Assembly: GCA_034509425.1 (NCBI GenBank)
Contig: JAVTVJ010000447.1
Location: 1,116,001-1,180,000, forward strand
DNA length: 64,000 bases
DNA from: Eopsaltria australis
Taxonomy: Eukaryota > Chordata > Aves > Passeriformes > Petroicidae
Direction: 5' to 3'
Below are positions 37,010 to 50,086 of this stretch, one piece after another. The notes below the pieces were generated by a model. That model was not told the DNA's origin, did not search any database, and saw only the letters and a list, made by a program, of their open reading frames with translations. Each line of letters opens with the position of its first letter. The stretch's first letter is position 1. Made by a program: the position numbers and the translations under genes.

Positions 37010-39591
37010 AGCACTGAAGAATGAAGAATTAATCAAATTCATGCTATAAAGCCAAGTTTGATGATTTGGGGATTTTTTTTTTTTGGAATTGATGTGAGAA
37101 ACACTGAGGTCCAAAATGAGCTCTTTGGAAATGAGAACACTGATATTCACATCCAGAATCCAAAACTGTTGAAAAATGGGATTCATGAGATCTGCCCCAC
37201 CTTTATGCTATTGAGGGGACACTGTTGAGATCTACTTGGGCATTCATGGTAGATTTCTTTCTAATACATGAAAAGGAACCAGCAGCACTGAATTTTGTGG
37301 AGTCTTGGTTTGCAAAGCCAGGACCTGACCTGGTTTCACAGCCCTGTGCTGTCCCTCTGCTCTTAGGTTTGCCTAGAGACACGTGGTTCAGGGTAGACTG
37401 ACAGGTTTAGAAGCAATCTTTTGCTCTCTCATGACATGACTGTCACAAAGCGCTCACATCAGTTTTTATCCTTCCACTGACAAAGTCAGAAATTAAAGTA
37501 TTAGATGAGGTTGAGCTCTGGTTATCTTTTCTTACTAAGATATTTAGTGAATCAATACAGAAACACCAAACAAAACCCCAGGAATGTATATATTTTAGCA
37601 GACCAAAGAGGAAGAACAACATTATTTGTAACTCTTATTCCTCCTTCCTCAGTGAATGGCTTCAGTAAAACTCATCATTCATTAAAAATGATTCATCTCC
37701 CTTGGCCTTTACTCGCTGCTTCATGTTTCTAATGAACTTAATGTAGCAAGTGATGTAATCAGACAAAAGCATGGTAAGAGCTCTTTCTGCCACTACAAGC
37801 ACAATCATATTTAATTAAGAATTTATCATTAGCTGAAGGTATTAGTTAACCATTACAGGCCCATGATATTGTCGAGCTCGGAGAAGCAGCTTCCTCATTA
37901 ACAAACAAGTGCTCGGATCTAATTGCTGCCTCTTTAATCAGCTCGGTGCATTAGTATCTCATTAAATGAGCCTCACAGAACAAAATTATTGCTCTGATAC
38001 CACTGGAAAGGATTAACAAAGCCATACTCAGTTCTTGGAGGCTCTATCCAGCATCCATTCACAAAGGACCAGGTATAAATACCCTTTAATTACTACCTGG
38101 AACAGTGAGTGGAATTACATTTCAACAAGTAAAGTCTGGATAAAAGTTTCAATCTGGAATTATTCCCCAGTGAATTCCACACTTCCCTCTGCAGACAGCT
38201 GTTAAAACAGCTCAGGGATTGAAGGATAACATCCAGCACCTACTAATTCCCTTTTCTATTTCTACAGACATTTTACATTCATATTTCACTTTAATTCCAT
38301 ATAACTACGCTGACAGAACTCCTTTCTTCTCCAGGCATTACGCTATGGAATAAAAGAAATTTAATAATCAATAATTTTGTGTTTGTTTGGAGATTTTTTT
38401 TCCTGGGTGTGTTTTTTCCTTTTTAATTTTGCAAGAAATCAATGACCATTCTGGATCCTCTTGCTTTTGTTCCCTTCATTTCATGAATATTCCTTCCATT
38501 ACTTCATAGACCAGCATGGGATTGCCATGGATACAGGAGATCTGTTGAAAATCATGTCTGTCTGTCTGGTTTGTTATAAGTGGGCACTGCTACCTCATAA
38601 GCAGAGGGCCCCTAAAATGTTTATTTCTTCATCCCTTGAAAAAAAAATGTTGCCTAATATTAAACAAGCAATGTGAGGCATTCAGGAGATGTTTCCTCTG
38701 TTTTTATCATATTAATCTGAATATCAGCAGGAAAAAAATTCCAACACTACCTGCACTCAATCCTTGAAGCAATTTTGACTTGGGGATTCAGTGAGTCAGA
38801 GTTTGCATCTTTATGTACAGAAAATTATTAGGTCCTACAGTTTGGCAGGACAGGATAGATGTAAAGTAATCTCATACCGCTTTCAGGACAATTTTCAATA
38901 AATAAATTGTGCGAGATAATGCTGTGGGAACAAAAAAATCAAGCTGCAGGAATGTCTGCTATAAAAGTCTGAATAACAATACTTTAAAAATAAGTATCTT
39001 TTTCAGAGATGAACTTGATTTTTCACTAGAGGATAGGCCACAAATGCAAGTGCAATAAAATATTATTTCAGTTTTTTCTAACACTCTGTAATGAGCAGTT
39101 AGATCTATTATTGCTATCTTGAAAAAGGGAATCAGAGTAGTTCATATTTAAAAGAGATGTTTATAAGTAGTTTCTTCTTAAACAATAAGGTAGAGACAGG
39201 CTTGTTTTCCTTTCACCTCTAAGAAACAATTATTCCAACGTGAAGGAAAGTTACTTTGCATTCTTAAGAGAATCTGCAAAAAATGTAGAAATTTTAGATT
39301 TCCTTGCAAAAACAATCTTTTGTTTCCAGTCTGTGCTCACATACTGACTGTCAAAAAGATGGAATTCAACTTATTGGTAAGACAAAAGAAACAATACAGT
39401 CCTCAGCAAGATGTTATATTTAAGAAAATATCCAACAGTAAAACAAGATGTCACAGGTCTGTCAGTGGGGATCACAGCAGCGTTTACTTTGATTACCTGT
39501 AATAAATGCACATTATCAGTGCAGTGTGAGCACTGCAGCTCTGGAGGGTGCAGTGAGCTGCAGATCCACCAGGGTAACAGGGCTGTACTGG
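37010..39591. other. Unique non-coding stretch
   Basis: No gene or repeat, apart from the regulatory-looking block at 37740-38040. Short frames (38461-38676 and others) have no recognisable content. Confidence 0.6.
37740..38040. promoter_or_regulatory. Strong candidate conserved enhancer-like element
   Basis: The hexamer GCTCGG occurs three times within 71 bases (37876, 37911, 37941) in otherwise CpG-poor DNA. The 13-base odd palindrome CTCATTAAATGAG lies at 37958-37970, and CTCATTA also occurs at 37894. TAATTAAG-, TAATTGC- and TTTAATCAG-type homeodomain words are packed around them. There is no frame or repeat. This is the segment I would most expect to align across amniotes, but I have no alignment. 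Confidence 0.45.
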
Positions 39592-39640
39592 GAATCAGGG
39601 AGTCACAGACTGGTTTGGGATGGAAGGGACCTAATGATGC
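39592..39640 (-). mobile_element. CR1 LINE 3' tail fragment
   Basis: A short reversed CR1 terminus: GAATCAGGGAGTCACAGACT, then GGTTTGGGATGGAAGGGACC and TAATGAT. It is truncated within 50 bases. The tail unit order (GAATCA..GTCACAGA) fits the ATTCTGTG-type repeat read backwards. Confidence 0.75.
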
Positions 39641-40157
39641 CATTTTGGTTTTTGCCTTTTTTCCTTTTATATGTTCCCTGTACTCTTCACACATACATTT
39701 GTAGCTCTGTAGCCCATTATATTAGTGGCTCATTTTCCCAGTAATTTTCCATGGCCTTTACCTATGCAGAAAGACAAAACAAATTCCAGAACTCCAAGCC
39801 CTGGAGGGTACAAAGCCCCTGTACTATACTGGTTCTTCCTGGGAATGAAGACATCTCTTCAAGATACATTTTCATACACAAAGTATAGCTAACATCAAAG
39901 GAGGGACTCCAGAGAAGAAGTCTGACCTGGGAAAAAAATTCCATCACCACCTGTCCTCCTAATTGGTGCTTTTTTGTCAATTATGCTAATTTGCTAAACG
40001 TATAAAAACTGTATTTACCCTGTGTGGGTGAGCTTTTGTGGACATTCCCATAAATGCCCCTGGAGCTCCCAAATAAAGATCCACTTTTATATTACTTCCC
40101 ATATTAATATTACCTTGAGTTTCATTTCTAGGTTGAAAAAGGCAACACTTAAACCTC
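39641..40157. other. Unique non-coding stretch
   Basis: Between two CR1 pieces. Nothing identifiable. Confidence 0.6.
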
Positions 40158-40280
40158 ACCCAGTCCTACCCCTGCCATGGGCAGGGACACCTTCCACTGT
40201 CCCAGGCTGCTCCTAACCCCATCCAACCTGGCCTGGGACACTCCCAGGGATCCAGGGACTGCCACAGCTTCTCTGGATGC
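40158..40280 (-). mobile_element. CR1 LINE fragment, 3' part without tail
   Basis: Reads on the plus strand CCCTGCCATGGGCAGGGACA, CCTTCCACTGTCCCAGGCTG, AACCTGGCCTGGGACACTCC and ACTGCCACAGCTTCTCTGG. The tail and the 'ggttgggaaggacc' portion are missing or heavily decayed upstream of 40158. Confidence 0.9.
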
Positions 40281-40535
40281 ATTGCTCAGGAGAAAAGATC
40301 CTTTAGAGTCTGTGCAGCACCTGCTTGTTACCTGTAAACCAGCCACAACAGGTAAAATCTGTGCCTGGCTGAGCATAAGCACAATTTGATACTGAATTAA
40401 AGACAGCACTGCTCTCTCTCTCCACACTGAATCCTGCAGGATCCTCAAGAGTGTTTTGTCTTGTGGCTATCACCTTATTTATCCATATTCAATACCTGGA
40501 GATGACTCAAGTGATGGTAAATTCTTTTCTTCCCA

Positions 40536-40548
40536 CCCCCCCCCCCCC
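40536..40548. repeat. Poly-C run (13 nt)
   Basis: Uninterrupted C run within a CT-rich context. Length is prone to sequencing error. Confidence 0.85.
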
Positions 40549-41649
40549 ATCTTTTCTTTTTTGAGAGGTGTATTCTGAGCTAGGGTGGTATCTTTTTTAA
40601 TTCTGCTTGCTTATTTTGAAAAATAGCAGAAAGTTTTCAACTTTTTAACTCATAATTCTAATTATAATAATTATATTTATTGTTTATGCTATTTTTTTTG
40701 TATATTCACAAAGTCATGTTTTTTTCAGAATACTGCAGGAATGAAAATACAAGAAAATACCAAAACAAGTTTTTGGGACTGTCAAGCTGGTTTCAAAAAT
40801 CTCCCTGAATTTTAAAAAAATCAAATTTTTATGGCACAAAAAAGCAAATTTTCTTAAATATAAAACTCCCAGCATCTGAAAACTAGACCTAACTTTCCTT
40901 GTTACCAATTTTGGCTATTTAGAAGCTTTGTCTCCAGGTCCATTTTTCTGCTGAACTTGATAAGAACAACTTTTTCTTCTCCTTGCATTCAACAGTTTAA
41001 GATTGAAAAGGAAGCTATTCTGTGTATTCTGTCCAGCTTTTCATACATTTCAAAGATAAAGAATACAACGAGCATTTTTAATTAAAGCTTTAAAATTAAA
41101 CCACAGGTGTTCTTCATTAAAAATATTTCAGTTTGTGTCTCCTACTAAAATAAAAGGAATAAAAGTAAGACTTTGAAGTGCTGAATCATTGTTCTGATGT
41201 GGAGCAACAGTTTTCTGCCTTCTCCAGTGCTGCATAAAAGCTTTGAATTTGCTTTTTCACCTGTCACACTCTCTTTATTTTTTTTCCAAATCCTCTCTAA
41301 TCTCCACTCCTTTGCTGTTCAAGCAATGCTTTCCCAGACATGGATTTTTATTTTGTTATTTAGTAACTATGGAAGCATTAACTTGTGTGTATCTTAATCA
41401 CATTGATCTCTGCCCGTCTGAATATTGGCATTTAAAGCCATGAAGCTGCTGTTTATTGATTTTCAGCATTCAGTGGATATTGTCACTACATACAAACAAT
41501 TTACATGGCCCATCACACTTTTAAAAATGAATCCAGTTAAAAACCAGCATTTTATATCTTGTTCACTAAAATGTGCTATGTTTACACATTTACTTGGGTT
41601 TACGGTATTTTTTTGTAACGTGTTCCCTCTGAAAAATATGTGCAGAATC

Positions 41650-41697
41650 AAATAAAATAAAATAAAATAAAATAAAATAAAATAAAATAAAATAAAT
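41650..41697. repeat. (AAATA)n pentanucleotide microsatellite
   Basis: About nine and a half perfect pentamer units. It makes the minus-strand frame at 41648-41890 begin with a repeated FYFIL motif, which is not a gene. Confidence 0.95.
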
Positions 41698-42339
41698 CAC
41701 TTCTGATACTAGTAAATGATAAAAAAACCCTCAGAATCTTTCTGTTGTTGTCTCCTAAACAAGACATATCCCCTGCAGTATCTACTGACAAGTTAAAGAA
41801 TCTAAAAAGTTCAAAAAATAGCCCAAAAATGCCTATACAACGTTTTGAAGACAGAAGAAGATGAAGGCAGTGAGGAATTGGGAAAAACAAGGAAAACAGG
41901 CACTGAATTCCCTGCCCACGTTATGCTTGGAGTTGCTCTTTCAATCTGTAACATCAGCCTAATTTCTCACTAAGTGCTGCTGGTTACACTGACACAAAAA
42001 GAAGTGTGAAGAAACAGGACTTCTATTTAATTTGCTTCTCACACAAACATGCAAATGTTTGATTATTCGTTTCTTTTATCTTTGCCTAGCAGTGGGAAAT
42101 CCTTATCAGTAGAGAACAGCACCCAAATTACGACGTGTATTTGCTTCTTTCACAGTTCCATTTGATGGCAGTGAACTCCAAATCTTCCTGTTAATGACTG
42201 CAGAAGGTCAAGATTTCATCTATAAGCTCAATTGTAAAAAAGAATTGCAGGCTAAGATGGTCAGCACCACACACATCATTGTTCACAGATATCTGAAAAA
42301 AATATAGAAATTCAACATAAATATATCCACTCTCCTGTC

Positions 42340-42432
42340 AGGGAGAGCAACAAGGTCTCCCCTGAGCCTCTTTTTCTCCAGGATAAGCCCCTCAGCTGCT
42401 CCTTATCAAACTTTTGCTCCAGACACCTTAAA
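42340..42432 (-). mobile_element. CR1 LINE internal fragment
   Basis: Plus strand shows GAGAGCAACAAGGTCTCCCC, TGAGCCTCTTTTTCTCCAGG, ATAAGCCCCTCAGCTGCTCC and TTTTGCTCCAGACACCTT. This is the CR1 segment that lies upstream of the other 3' ends in this window. Both element ends are missing. It is diverged and old. Confidence 0.8.
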
Positions 42433-45400
42433 ATCACTATCAAATTGATAGAAGGAGGGGAAAATAAACATAGAAATGAAATGAAAAAGGCTTTAAATTG
42501 AATAGACTTTAAGCCACTGCTGCCTGACTGGTCAGGGAAAGTAGCCACAGATATTGGGATGAAAATGGTGTTGACAACAAACTGATGTTTCAGTTCTTAC
42601 TGAGCAGTGTTTGCGCTGAGTCAAGAATGTTCCAGCTCCTCCCAATGCCCTGCCAGAGCTGGCTGGGAGCACGAGAAGCTGGGAAGGGACCCAGCAAGGA
42701 CAGGCTGACCCCAAAGAGATATTCCAGACCCCAGGGCATGGGGCTGAGCAGGAAAACCAGGGGAAGTCAACCAGGGCACTGCAATTGCTGCTCAGGGACT
42801 GGTTGGGCATTGATCAGAAGTGGTGAAATATCTCATTGAGCATCACTGCTTTTATGTATTCTTTATCATCATTATCATTACCATTATTATTATTTTCCCT
42901 TCCACTTCTGTCCTGTTAAACTTTATCTTAACCCATGATTTTTAATTTTTTTCTGATTCTGCTCCCCATCCCACCGGGGAGGAGTGAGAGAGCAGCTTTG
43001 GGGTATCACAAACCACAACATCCTGTCCCTTTGGGGGTTCTCTAATTCCCTTTGGAGAACTGAGGAAAGGCAGGAGCCTCCTCCAGCTTCTGCTACAAGC
43101 ACCTCACCATCCCCTTGTACAGCAGAAGAGGACCAGAAAGACAGGAAATGGCTCAGAGGTCCCTTTTAGCATCCTCTTGCTCTGCCAAATCACTGATTAG
43201 CTGCTTTCAGACAATAACAGAAGATTTTGTTGCCAAGGTGACCTCATTTCTGAGAACCCAGATCTCTTCCTGGGTGATTTCATTTCCATGCTAGAGCCCT
43301 GAAGGAAAAAAAATCCTCAGTGCTTATATTTATTTTAATCTCTGCACTCATCTCTAATTTTTAAAGGAGAAATTAGTTACACATTAAAAAAAATTGAGTT
43401 AGTGGCTCATTAAAGACAGACAGAATCTAAATGTCCCACTAAATTTATAATGGGCAGGCAGATATTTCCAAACTTGTGTGGCAGAAAGACAAGACTGTGA
43501 GCAACAGATCAGTCACATCCTGCTGAATGTCACTTACCCTCACCTTGGTGAAGGCAGAGAACAAAGGAACAATTCCTCTGACTTCCCCAAGTTTCAATTT
43601 GTCTATTGAACAACATCATCATCATGCCTTAAACACTCACCTGAAGTGCTCAGCAGACTGGATAACAAATAGTGCCTTGACAGAGTGGAAAGTATGAGAC
43701 ACTGAGATCCACACAAGAAAACTCGATTTTCCACAAAGCCCAAGGAAAAAGGAAGCAAACAGAGAATCTGAGATTTCTCTTACCGCACTGAATATGGATT
43801 TTAAAGGTTCTCCCAGAATCTAAAGCATAATTTTATCTTTATAAGCATTTACAACTCCGTGAAACACTTCTTAAAATAACAATTAAGAACTCGACACTTA
43901 CAGAAAAATAAAACAGAAGACTAAAATATGCTAACAAACAAGTAGATTGTGCTGGAAACTACTCCCAAACATACACACAAATTTTACTGGGTTAAATTAG
44001 TCTCAATACACCAGTGAAAGGTACTTCCAAACCCCCCAAAACAGTCAGGTTCCTGGTTAGCAGATGAACTGCACACAGGGAGATTGGGATTCAGATCCTC
44101 TCCAACTTTTCCCCCTCCTGGCCACACATTTCAGTGGTGAGAGGCAGAGAGGAGCAATTGAATTCCAATTCCAATGATCAGCCACATCCTCACCCTCACA
44201 AAAAAGAAAAGTGAGTGGAAGAATGAAGTACAGGAGCCTCTGCTTAGGGCTTGGACTGGCAAAAAATGCCTTTTGGAATGAAAACAGAAGGAACACAGAA
44301 AAGTTCACATTCCTAAGCATTATCTGAAAAGCAAATGTTCTATTCAGCAACATGGCTCCAGTTAAATCTTATCAGAGTGGCTTGTCAGGACAAAAGCAGC
44401 ACTACTGGATTATTTCTGTTACACATCTCTGCATGTATTTTAAAATGTGCTAATTCTAACCCTTGCAGGGAACATGAGACCTCTCAGAATCTCCAACACA
44501 GGATCAACGGCTAAAGAAGGTTCCAGGATTTTTCTGTTCCTGAATGAACCTTTACAATACTAATATTTAAATTATTAACTGCTAAGAGTGTCTCCTTTTT
44601 TTTTAATTAAACACATACCCATTGGTAAAAAGTCTATAAATACTAACATCACGATAAAAAGTTATATTACGGTGATTTCCTCTATGAAACTAAAACTGGT
44701 GACAGTCTAATGACATGCATGATTCCACAGTAAAATACCATTAAATTACCTTCAGTAAAATATTAAAAATACTCAGATGTGAATTGTTTTCTTCACCAAA
44801 ATGACATTCTTGCCAATGCCACCTAAATATCACAGCCAGATATCCAGACTAGATGGGGCTCTTTAAAAACCCACTAATTTTAAACTGAAATTCTATTAAA
44901 AATAATTTTAATTTTTTTAAAGGCTTCCATCACAAAATTGAATAGGCAAAGAAAAGCCTGTATCCTCATAAATCACATTTTCATAGTTTGAACACAGTTT
45001 ATGCGACACAAAATGTGTCCTAATATGACTAACTGAAAACACAGCTCACAAGTGCTGTGCCAGAATTCCTAGAACATTGCAGAAAAACAAGCAACAGAAA
45101 CTTGAAGGTGAGTCCTTGGCTCATAAATTAGCACAACCACAAAGGCAAATCACTGTTTTATGTATTTGCTCAACAAATACAGGCACTGAGAAATCTGCAG
45201 CATTCACTGGGAGCCTCCATTTATTCTCTAAACCAAAGAGGCCCCTCATTAGCCTTTTCCTTCATGAAAGATTTGCAGAACATCATTTCAGCCAGAATAT
45301 GCATAAATCAACCTCGCTACTGGAAAGGAGAACTGGCAAAGAATTTATCTGCAAGCGTCCTGAAGTTATAATGACACAGGTAAGAGAAGTTAATAACATG

Positions 45401-46616
45401 TTACTTTCTTGGCTTGGAGCCTTCAAGCTTCAGATTTAGCTGATTTATTTGCGAACTGCAGTCCTGTATTTGGGCAGGAACACAGATCTATTGATAATTT
45501 AGAAGTAATTACAAATTGACATAGTGAAAGTCTGAAGTGTGCTTGAGCCTCATTTACACATGAAACATGAAAAACCAAACTTATTCTGAAAAGAAGTGAC
45601 AGAAAAATGTAACTTAAGTTAAAAAAAAGCAAAAATCCAAAAAATCTAATCTAAAAAAAAATCTCAAAAAGCCTTATAATAAGCACTTAAAAATTATTTA
45701 TTATCGCATATTTCCATCATTTCTGTTCTTTTCCTCTGTAAATTATTTAAAATAGAAAAATAAATTCCCAGGTAGATGGTGAATGCAAGTGGAGGCGAAT
45801 TAAGACCATTAAGCTCCAATGTAAATTCCAGTCGTGTTAACTTTGAGTTAACATATCATAAATATTAATACCCAGTTTCTCAACAGTACATTTTAATTAT
45901 TGGTATCCTACAAAAAGATTCAAATAAATTTTTGAGGAGCAGAGAATACAATGACAAGAGCTGCCATATTCAGTTCTGCTTGGAAATTCCTGGTTGGCTT
46001 CAGCAATTCAACTCTCTCTGATAAAATACATACAGTCATAATATGAAAGAAGAGAGAGTAATTTAATTTGGTCAAGAAAATCATTATTTTCAAGTGAAAA
46101 CCACAGAAAGAGGCCATTTTATTGATTTTTTTCTTAATTATATGTATATTATCCTGAAATACACTTTGCTTGTAGAACTCAGGGCTCTCAAAAAGAACCA
46201 ATGCACATTTCTTCATTATTGAATTTACTTCAAGAAGTCCTAAAACCCAGCTAACAGCCAGTGTAGTAAAGACCATTTTTAGTTTTCCTAATTCCAGGAA
46301 AAAAGCAAGATACTGACAGTGTGGCCCTTCTCCATTATATTAAGCAGCAAAAATTACCCAACTTTTAGCTTAAAATTTTGAACAGGCATATGGGGGTTGA
46401 TTGGGAGTTATGCATCCCTTCACCCCATCCTTCTACAATAATCATTATCCATTTTGAGCTAATATTCTATTTTTCTGTTTCTCCACCACCTGGCAGGAGC
46501 ATCAGTTCCATTCCACTCTAAGAAATGCCAGGAATACAAACTTCTGTCAGCTGGAAAGAGACATGAGTTCAGGATGTCAACCAGGCTGTCACTGTGCCCA
46601 AAAACTCTTAAATATC
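42433..46616. other. Unique non-coding stretch
   Basis: AT-rich apart from a GC-richer part at 42.6-43.2 kb. The latter has overlapping frames on both strands (42532-42839) but no recognisable protein. ATT/ATC short triplet runs occur near 42860-42893. A 120-codon plus-strand frame at 45077-45439 shows no known domain. Confidence 0.6.
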
Positions 46617-46735
46617 AGAATCCTAAAATAACTCAGTCTGGAAAGGACTGCAGAGGTCACCGAGCCCAATCACCTGCTCCAAGCAAGGTGAGCTGGGAGG
46701 CCAAAACAGAGCTCAGAGCTTTATCCAATGCCTGA
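46617..46735 (-). mobile_element. CR1 LINE fragment, 3' end (old)
   Basis: Reversed tail AGAATCCTAAAATAACTCAG, then TCTGGAAAGGACTGCAGAGG, TCACCGAGCCCAATCACCTG, CTCCAAGCAAGGTGAGCTGG and GAGCTTTATCCAATGCCTGA. It is strongly diverged. The 5' limit is uncertain and might extend toward 46870. Confidence 0.75.
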
Positions 46736-47157
46736 CTCTGCTCTAGGAGGAAAACTGATCATCTTGTTAAAGGCTCAATCACTGCACTGCAGGGAAACTT
46801 CCCACATTTCCTCAGACAACCCTGCTGGGAGTTCCCTGGAAGTTACCACTGCTAGTTAGGAAGGAAAGCACCAAATGGTAGATGAACCCTCCTCACAGAT
46901 GTAGAGACTTCCTTGGGGGCAGTCCTGCATCCTCTTCCTCCATTTCAACAGCAAAGCCCAAGCTCTTTTTAGCTACAAAACTCCTTTTGTCAGGACAACA
47001 AAGCAGATAACGTTTATGGGCAAATAAACTCACACACGTCCTTCAGACAGCCTGGTACAGTGACAATAAAGATGAAAGCCAGAGATTGATTTCCACTCCC
47101 TCACCATCCGACAATGCTCTCCATCCACAAAAAGGTATTTTAAAAGAACTCATTGAA
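46736..47157. other. Non-coding stretch between two CR1 copies
   Basis: May include a decayed extension of the preceding CR1. Nothing else is seen. Confidence 0.5.
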
Positions 47158-47372
47158 AATCACAGAATCTCAGAATTTTTGTTGGAAGGGACCTTAAGGA
47201 TGATCCAGTCCTACTCCCTGCCATGGGCAGGGACACGTCCCACTATCCCAGGTTACTCCAAGCCCTGTCCAGTCTGGCCTTGGACACTTCCAGGGATCCA
47301 GGGGCAGCCACAGCTTCTCTGGGCACCCTGTGCCAGGGCTCATCACCCTCACAGGGAAGAATTTCTTCCCTC
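47158..47372 (-). mobile_element. CR1 LINE fragment, 3' part
   Basis: Reversed tail AATCACAGAATCTCAGAATT, then TTGTTGGAAGGGACCTTAAG, CTGCCATGGGCAGGGACACG, GTCCAGTCTGGCCTTGGACA, GGGGCAGCCACAGCTTCTCT and GGGCACCCTGTGCCAGGGCT. It stops at GAATTTCTTCCC. It is well preserved. The plus-strand frame at 47086-47388 is antisense to it. Confidence 0.94.
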
Positions 47373-50086
47373 TCCAGTCTTCCTGTAGGCCCCCTTTAGG
47401 TACTGGAATTTCTTTTTAAGTTTTAAAAAGGACAGGAAAAACCGTGTTTTCCCAATAGACATGACCCACTTCTGTACCTTTATTTATTTAAGAAAATAAA
47501 TATACCAACATAGGAAGAAATACTATTTCTAGAAGATAAAAATTTAAAAGTCCCCCAAAACCAAAAAATTTAGGATACAAGGAAAATACAAAAAATTGAG
47601 ACCATCATAAAGCAAAACCAGATGAAATTTATTACTTGTTTCATCTATGTTTTTACCATTCCTCTCAGAGAAAAGGGATCACAGGTGTCAGACACACTTT
47701 AATATCATAAAGTGACAGGTGAAGGTTGCATTTCATATCCCAGTGTCAGGCTCCTTCTGCTCCCTTCCAGCTGAGGTCTTCACACATTATGTTCCAGGTA
47801 AATCTTGTCAGTTATGTGTCAGGAAATTTGGAAAGGAGACGGGGAAATGAAAATGACTCCAGTAAGAGTAATACAGACATCAAGATCGAAATGAAAATGG
47901 TAAGAATTGTTCTGAATTCTTAATAACTCCTTTGAAAAGGTCATTTGGCAGCTCTGATTTTACGTCTTTCTTCCAAAAAGAAGAAAGGAATGAAGTAAAA
48001 TGGGTAAATTTTAGTACTTTATTTTCCCAAAATTTACTCAATTAGCTAAAATACCATGAAAAATATCCTGCCCTGCCTCTCTTTTAATGAAGGTTTGCAG
48101 CTCACAAAAAGCTGGGAAAAAACGCTGAGAACCTAAAGTAAAGAATTTGGTATGTAACCAGCCATGTACCTGGTGTGAAGTCCAATCCTTTAGTAACCCT
48201 GGAGTAAATAAGAATTCCTTCTGCATTAGGCTATGATGGAAGTTTTTCCCTTTGGATTCACAAATTCCAGCCAGAGTAATCCTTAGCAAAATGCCATGAA
48301 TCCAACGAGCCATTATTAAAATCTCTGCAAAAGCCTTTGGTATCAGCAAAACACTGAAAGCAAAATTTGCAACTCATGAGATGATTTGGATGTCCAGATT
48401 TAAATAATTAACTACTTTCACCTGATATTCAGAAAAAAGGTCAATAAGGAAGCAATGGGTTTCTCCTCCCCATGTTGACCTGGAAGATCAGGCTGTTGGT
48501 CATGGGGAAACTCTGTGTTTAAAGAAGAGCAATGAAGAACCTGAAAAAAGGCAGCAATTTTTATTTGCTTTAAGAAAACAATAAAACAAAACAAGAAATA
48601 TCTCCAGCTCTCAGACTGGTGATATTTCAGTAACTCACTGATTGAAATTAACAGGATGAATTTCCTATCCAAGGTAATTCTTAAACATGTAGTATTTCAA
48701 AGTCTTGAAAAATCCAGATAAACTGTGTCTGTGTCCAGATTTATATTTTTCCAACAAAGGGCTGTGGTGTGTTCTGTGGAATTTTTTTTATGTCTTTCAC
48801 CACAAACATGAAGATATTCAAGAAACTTTGTTAGATATTTTGCAGAATACAAATTTCACAATGGAGATGTACTTATTTTAGGAACATCTTGCTGCAAATC
48901 CAAGAGAAATCAGGTTATCTGGTTGTTAGCTGATATACAAGAAGCATTGCTACAGCAAATACCTACTTTTTATTTACAGCTCGTTGCAACAGAACATTAG
49001 AAAACTAGAAAACAGGTTTGTATCCTATTCTTGGTGGACATCATTGCTTTATTACTGAAGATAGATTTAATTTCATTTCCATCAGCTGGTAGCACTTCAG
49101 TTATTATGGTTCCAATGGGTGTAATGAAATGTCACTGCTCTGCAAGGCGGGAGTCAGGAACAACATTATAAAATCAATACCACGGTCAGGCTATTTTGGC
49201 ATTCATAAGACTTATGGGTTACTTTATAAAACTCGTGTGCTAACAGTGTTAAGGTCTCTTTTCTTACGTCCTCTGGTTTTCAATTTTCTATGAGATTGAA
49301 AATCTTCAACTGCTCAACACAAATTCTCCACATTTGGCTCTATCCAGCGCTAGTTCCTCACAGAAAATCTGACAGCTATTGCCTTTAATAATAGGCAAGC
49401 CCAAAGATGCAGAAAACAGCAAGTTTAACTCAATTTAAGCCCTCTGCTATGTACTGCTGGAAGCTCCCTCCCTTCCTTTCATCAGATTCTTCTTTGGGTT
49501 CAATACTGCCAGTCAGCTGGGGACTCAAGCAGTGCTTGAATGGTGCTGAAAACAATCCAGCCTCCATCTGAAATCAAGCCATAATGTCTCCTCCAGCAAG
49601 CTCCCCGTGCTGAAAGCTGGAAATTGGGAATAGCTGAGCTCTGCTGATGATCAGGCAGTACAGTCAGGGACACAGTCATGGCTTGGAAGAGAGGATGCAT
49701 GGCTCAAGCATTGCAGCTGGGCAACGAAAAGGTTCCCATTTACGCACAGACAGTGGAAATGCTTTGCTTCTTAAGCTCCAAAATATGCAAACTGGCAGGT
49801 GCTTCCCTGCCAAGGCAAAAATTATTTGGGATATGCCTGACAAAATACCATCCTTAGAGTGAATAAATATGATGTACATAATTTAAGTCACATACTCATT
49901 ATCCAATGAGCTCATGAATACTCCTTGAAGTACATGTACTTGCTACCTTTATTAATAGAGATTTCAAAGCAATGTATTTCACTGAAAAGTTGGGCAGAAC
50001 TGGTTACTCTCTTCCAGACCTAGTTAACAAAAATACTGGCCACAGGAAACTGACCTCAGGCTGAAAGAAAACAAACAAACATGGTT
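47373..50086. other. Unique non-coding stretch
   Basis: No gene supported. A candidate conserved block lies at 49020-49300. The opposed frames at 49500-49879 have no family features. Confidence 0.6.
49020..49300. promoter_or_regulatory. Candidate conserved non-coding element
   Basis: Unique block with little low-complexity sequence, and words such as TTTCCATCAGCTGGTAGCAC, GGTTCCAATGGGTGTAATG and GGCATTCATAAGACTTATGG. An E-box (CAGCTG) is inside the first. Support is textural only. Confidence 0.28.

Larger units (their letters stand above)
40281..42339. other. Unique non-coding stretch with two simple repeats
   Basis: Contains the C run (40536-40548) and a pentanucleotide array (41650-41697). 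There is no gene. Frames at 41197-41443 are hydrophobic by composition only. Confidence 0.6.

Noticed and set aside
42585..42839. Possible GC-rich exon pair on opposite strands
   Set aside because: Both strands are open over the same span, which is typical of GC-richer non-coding DNA with few stop codons. No protein family is recognisable.
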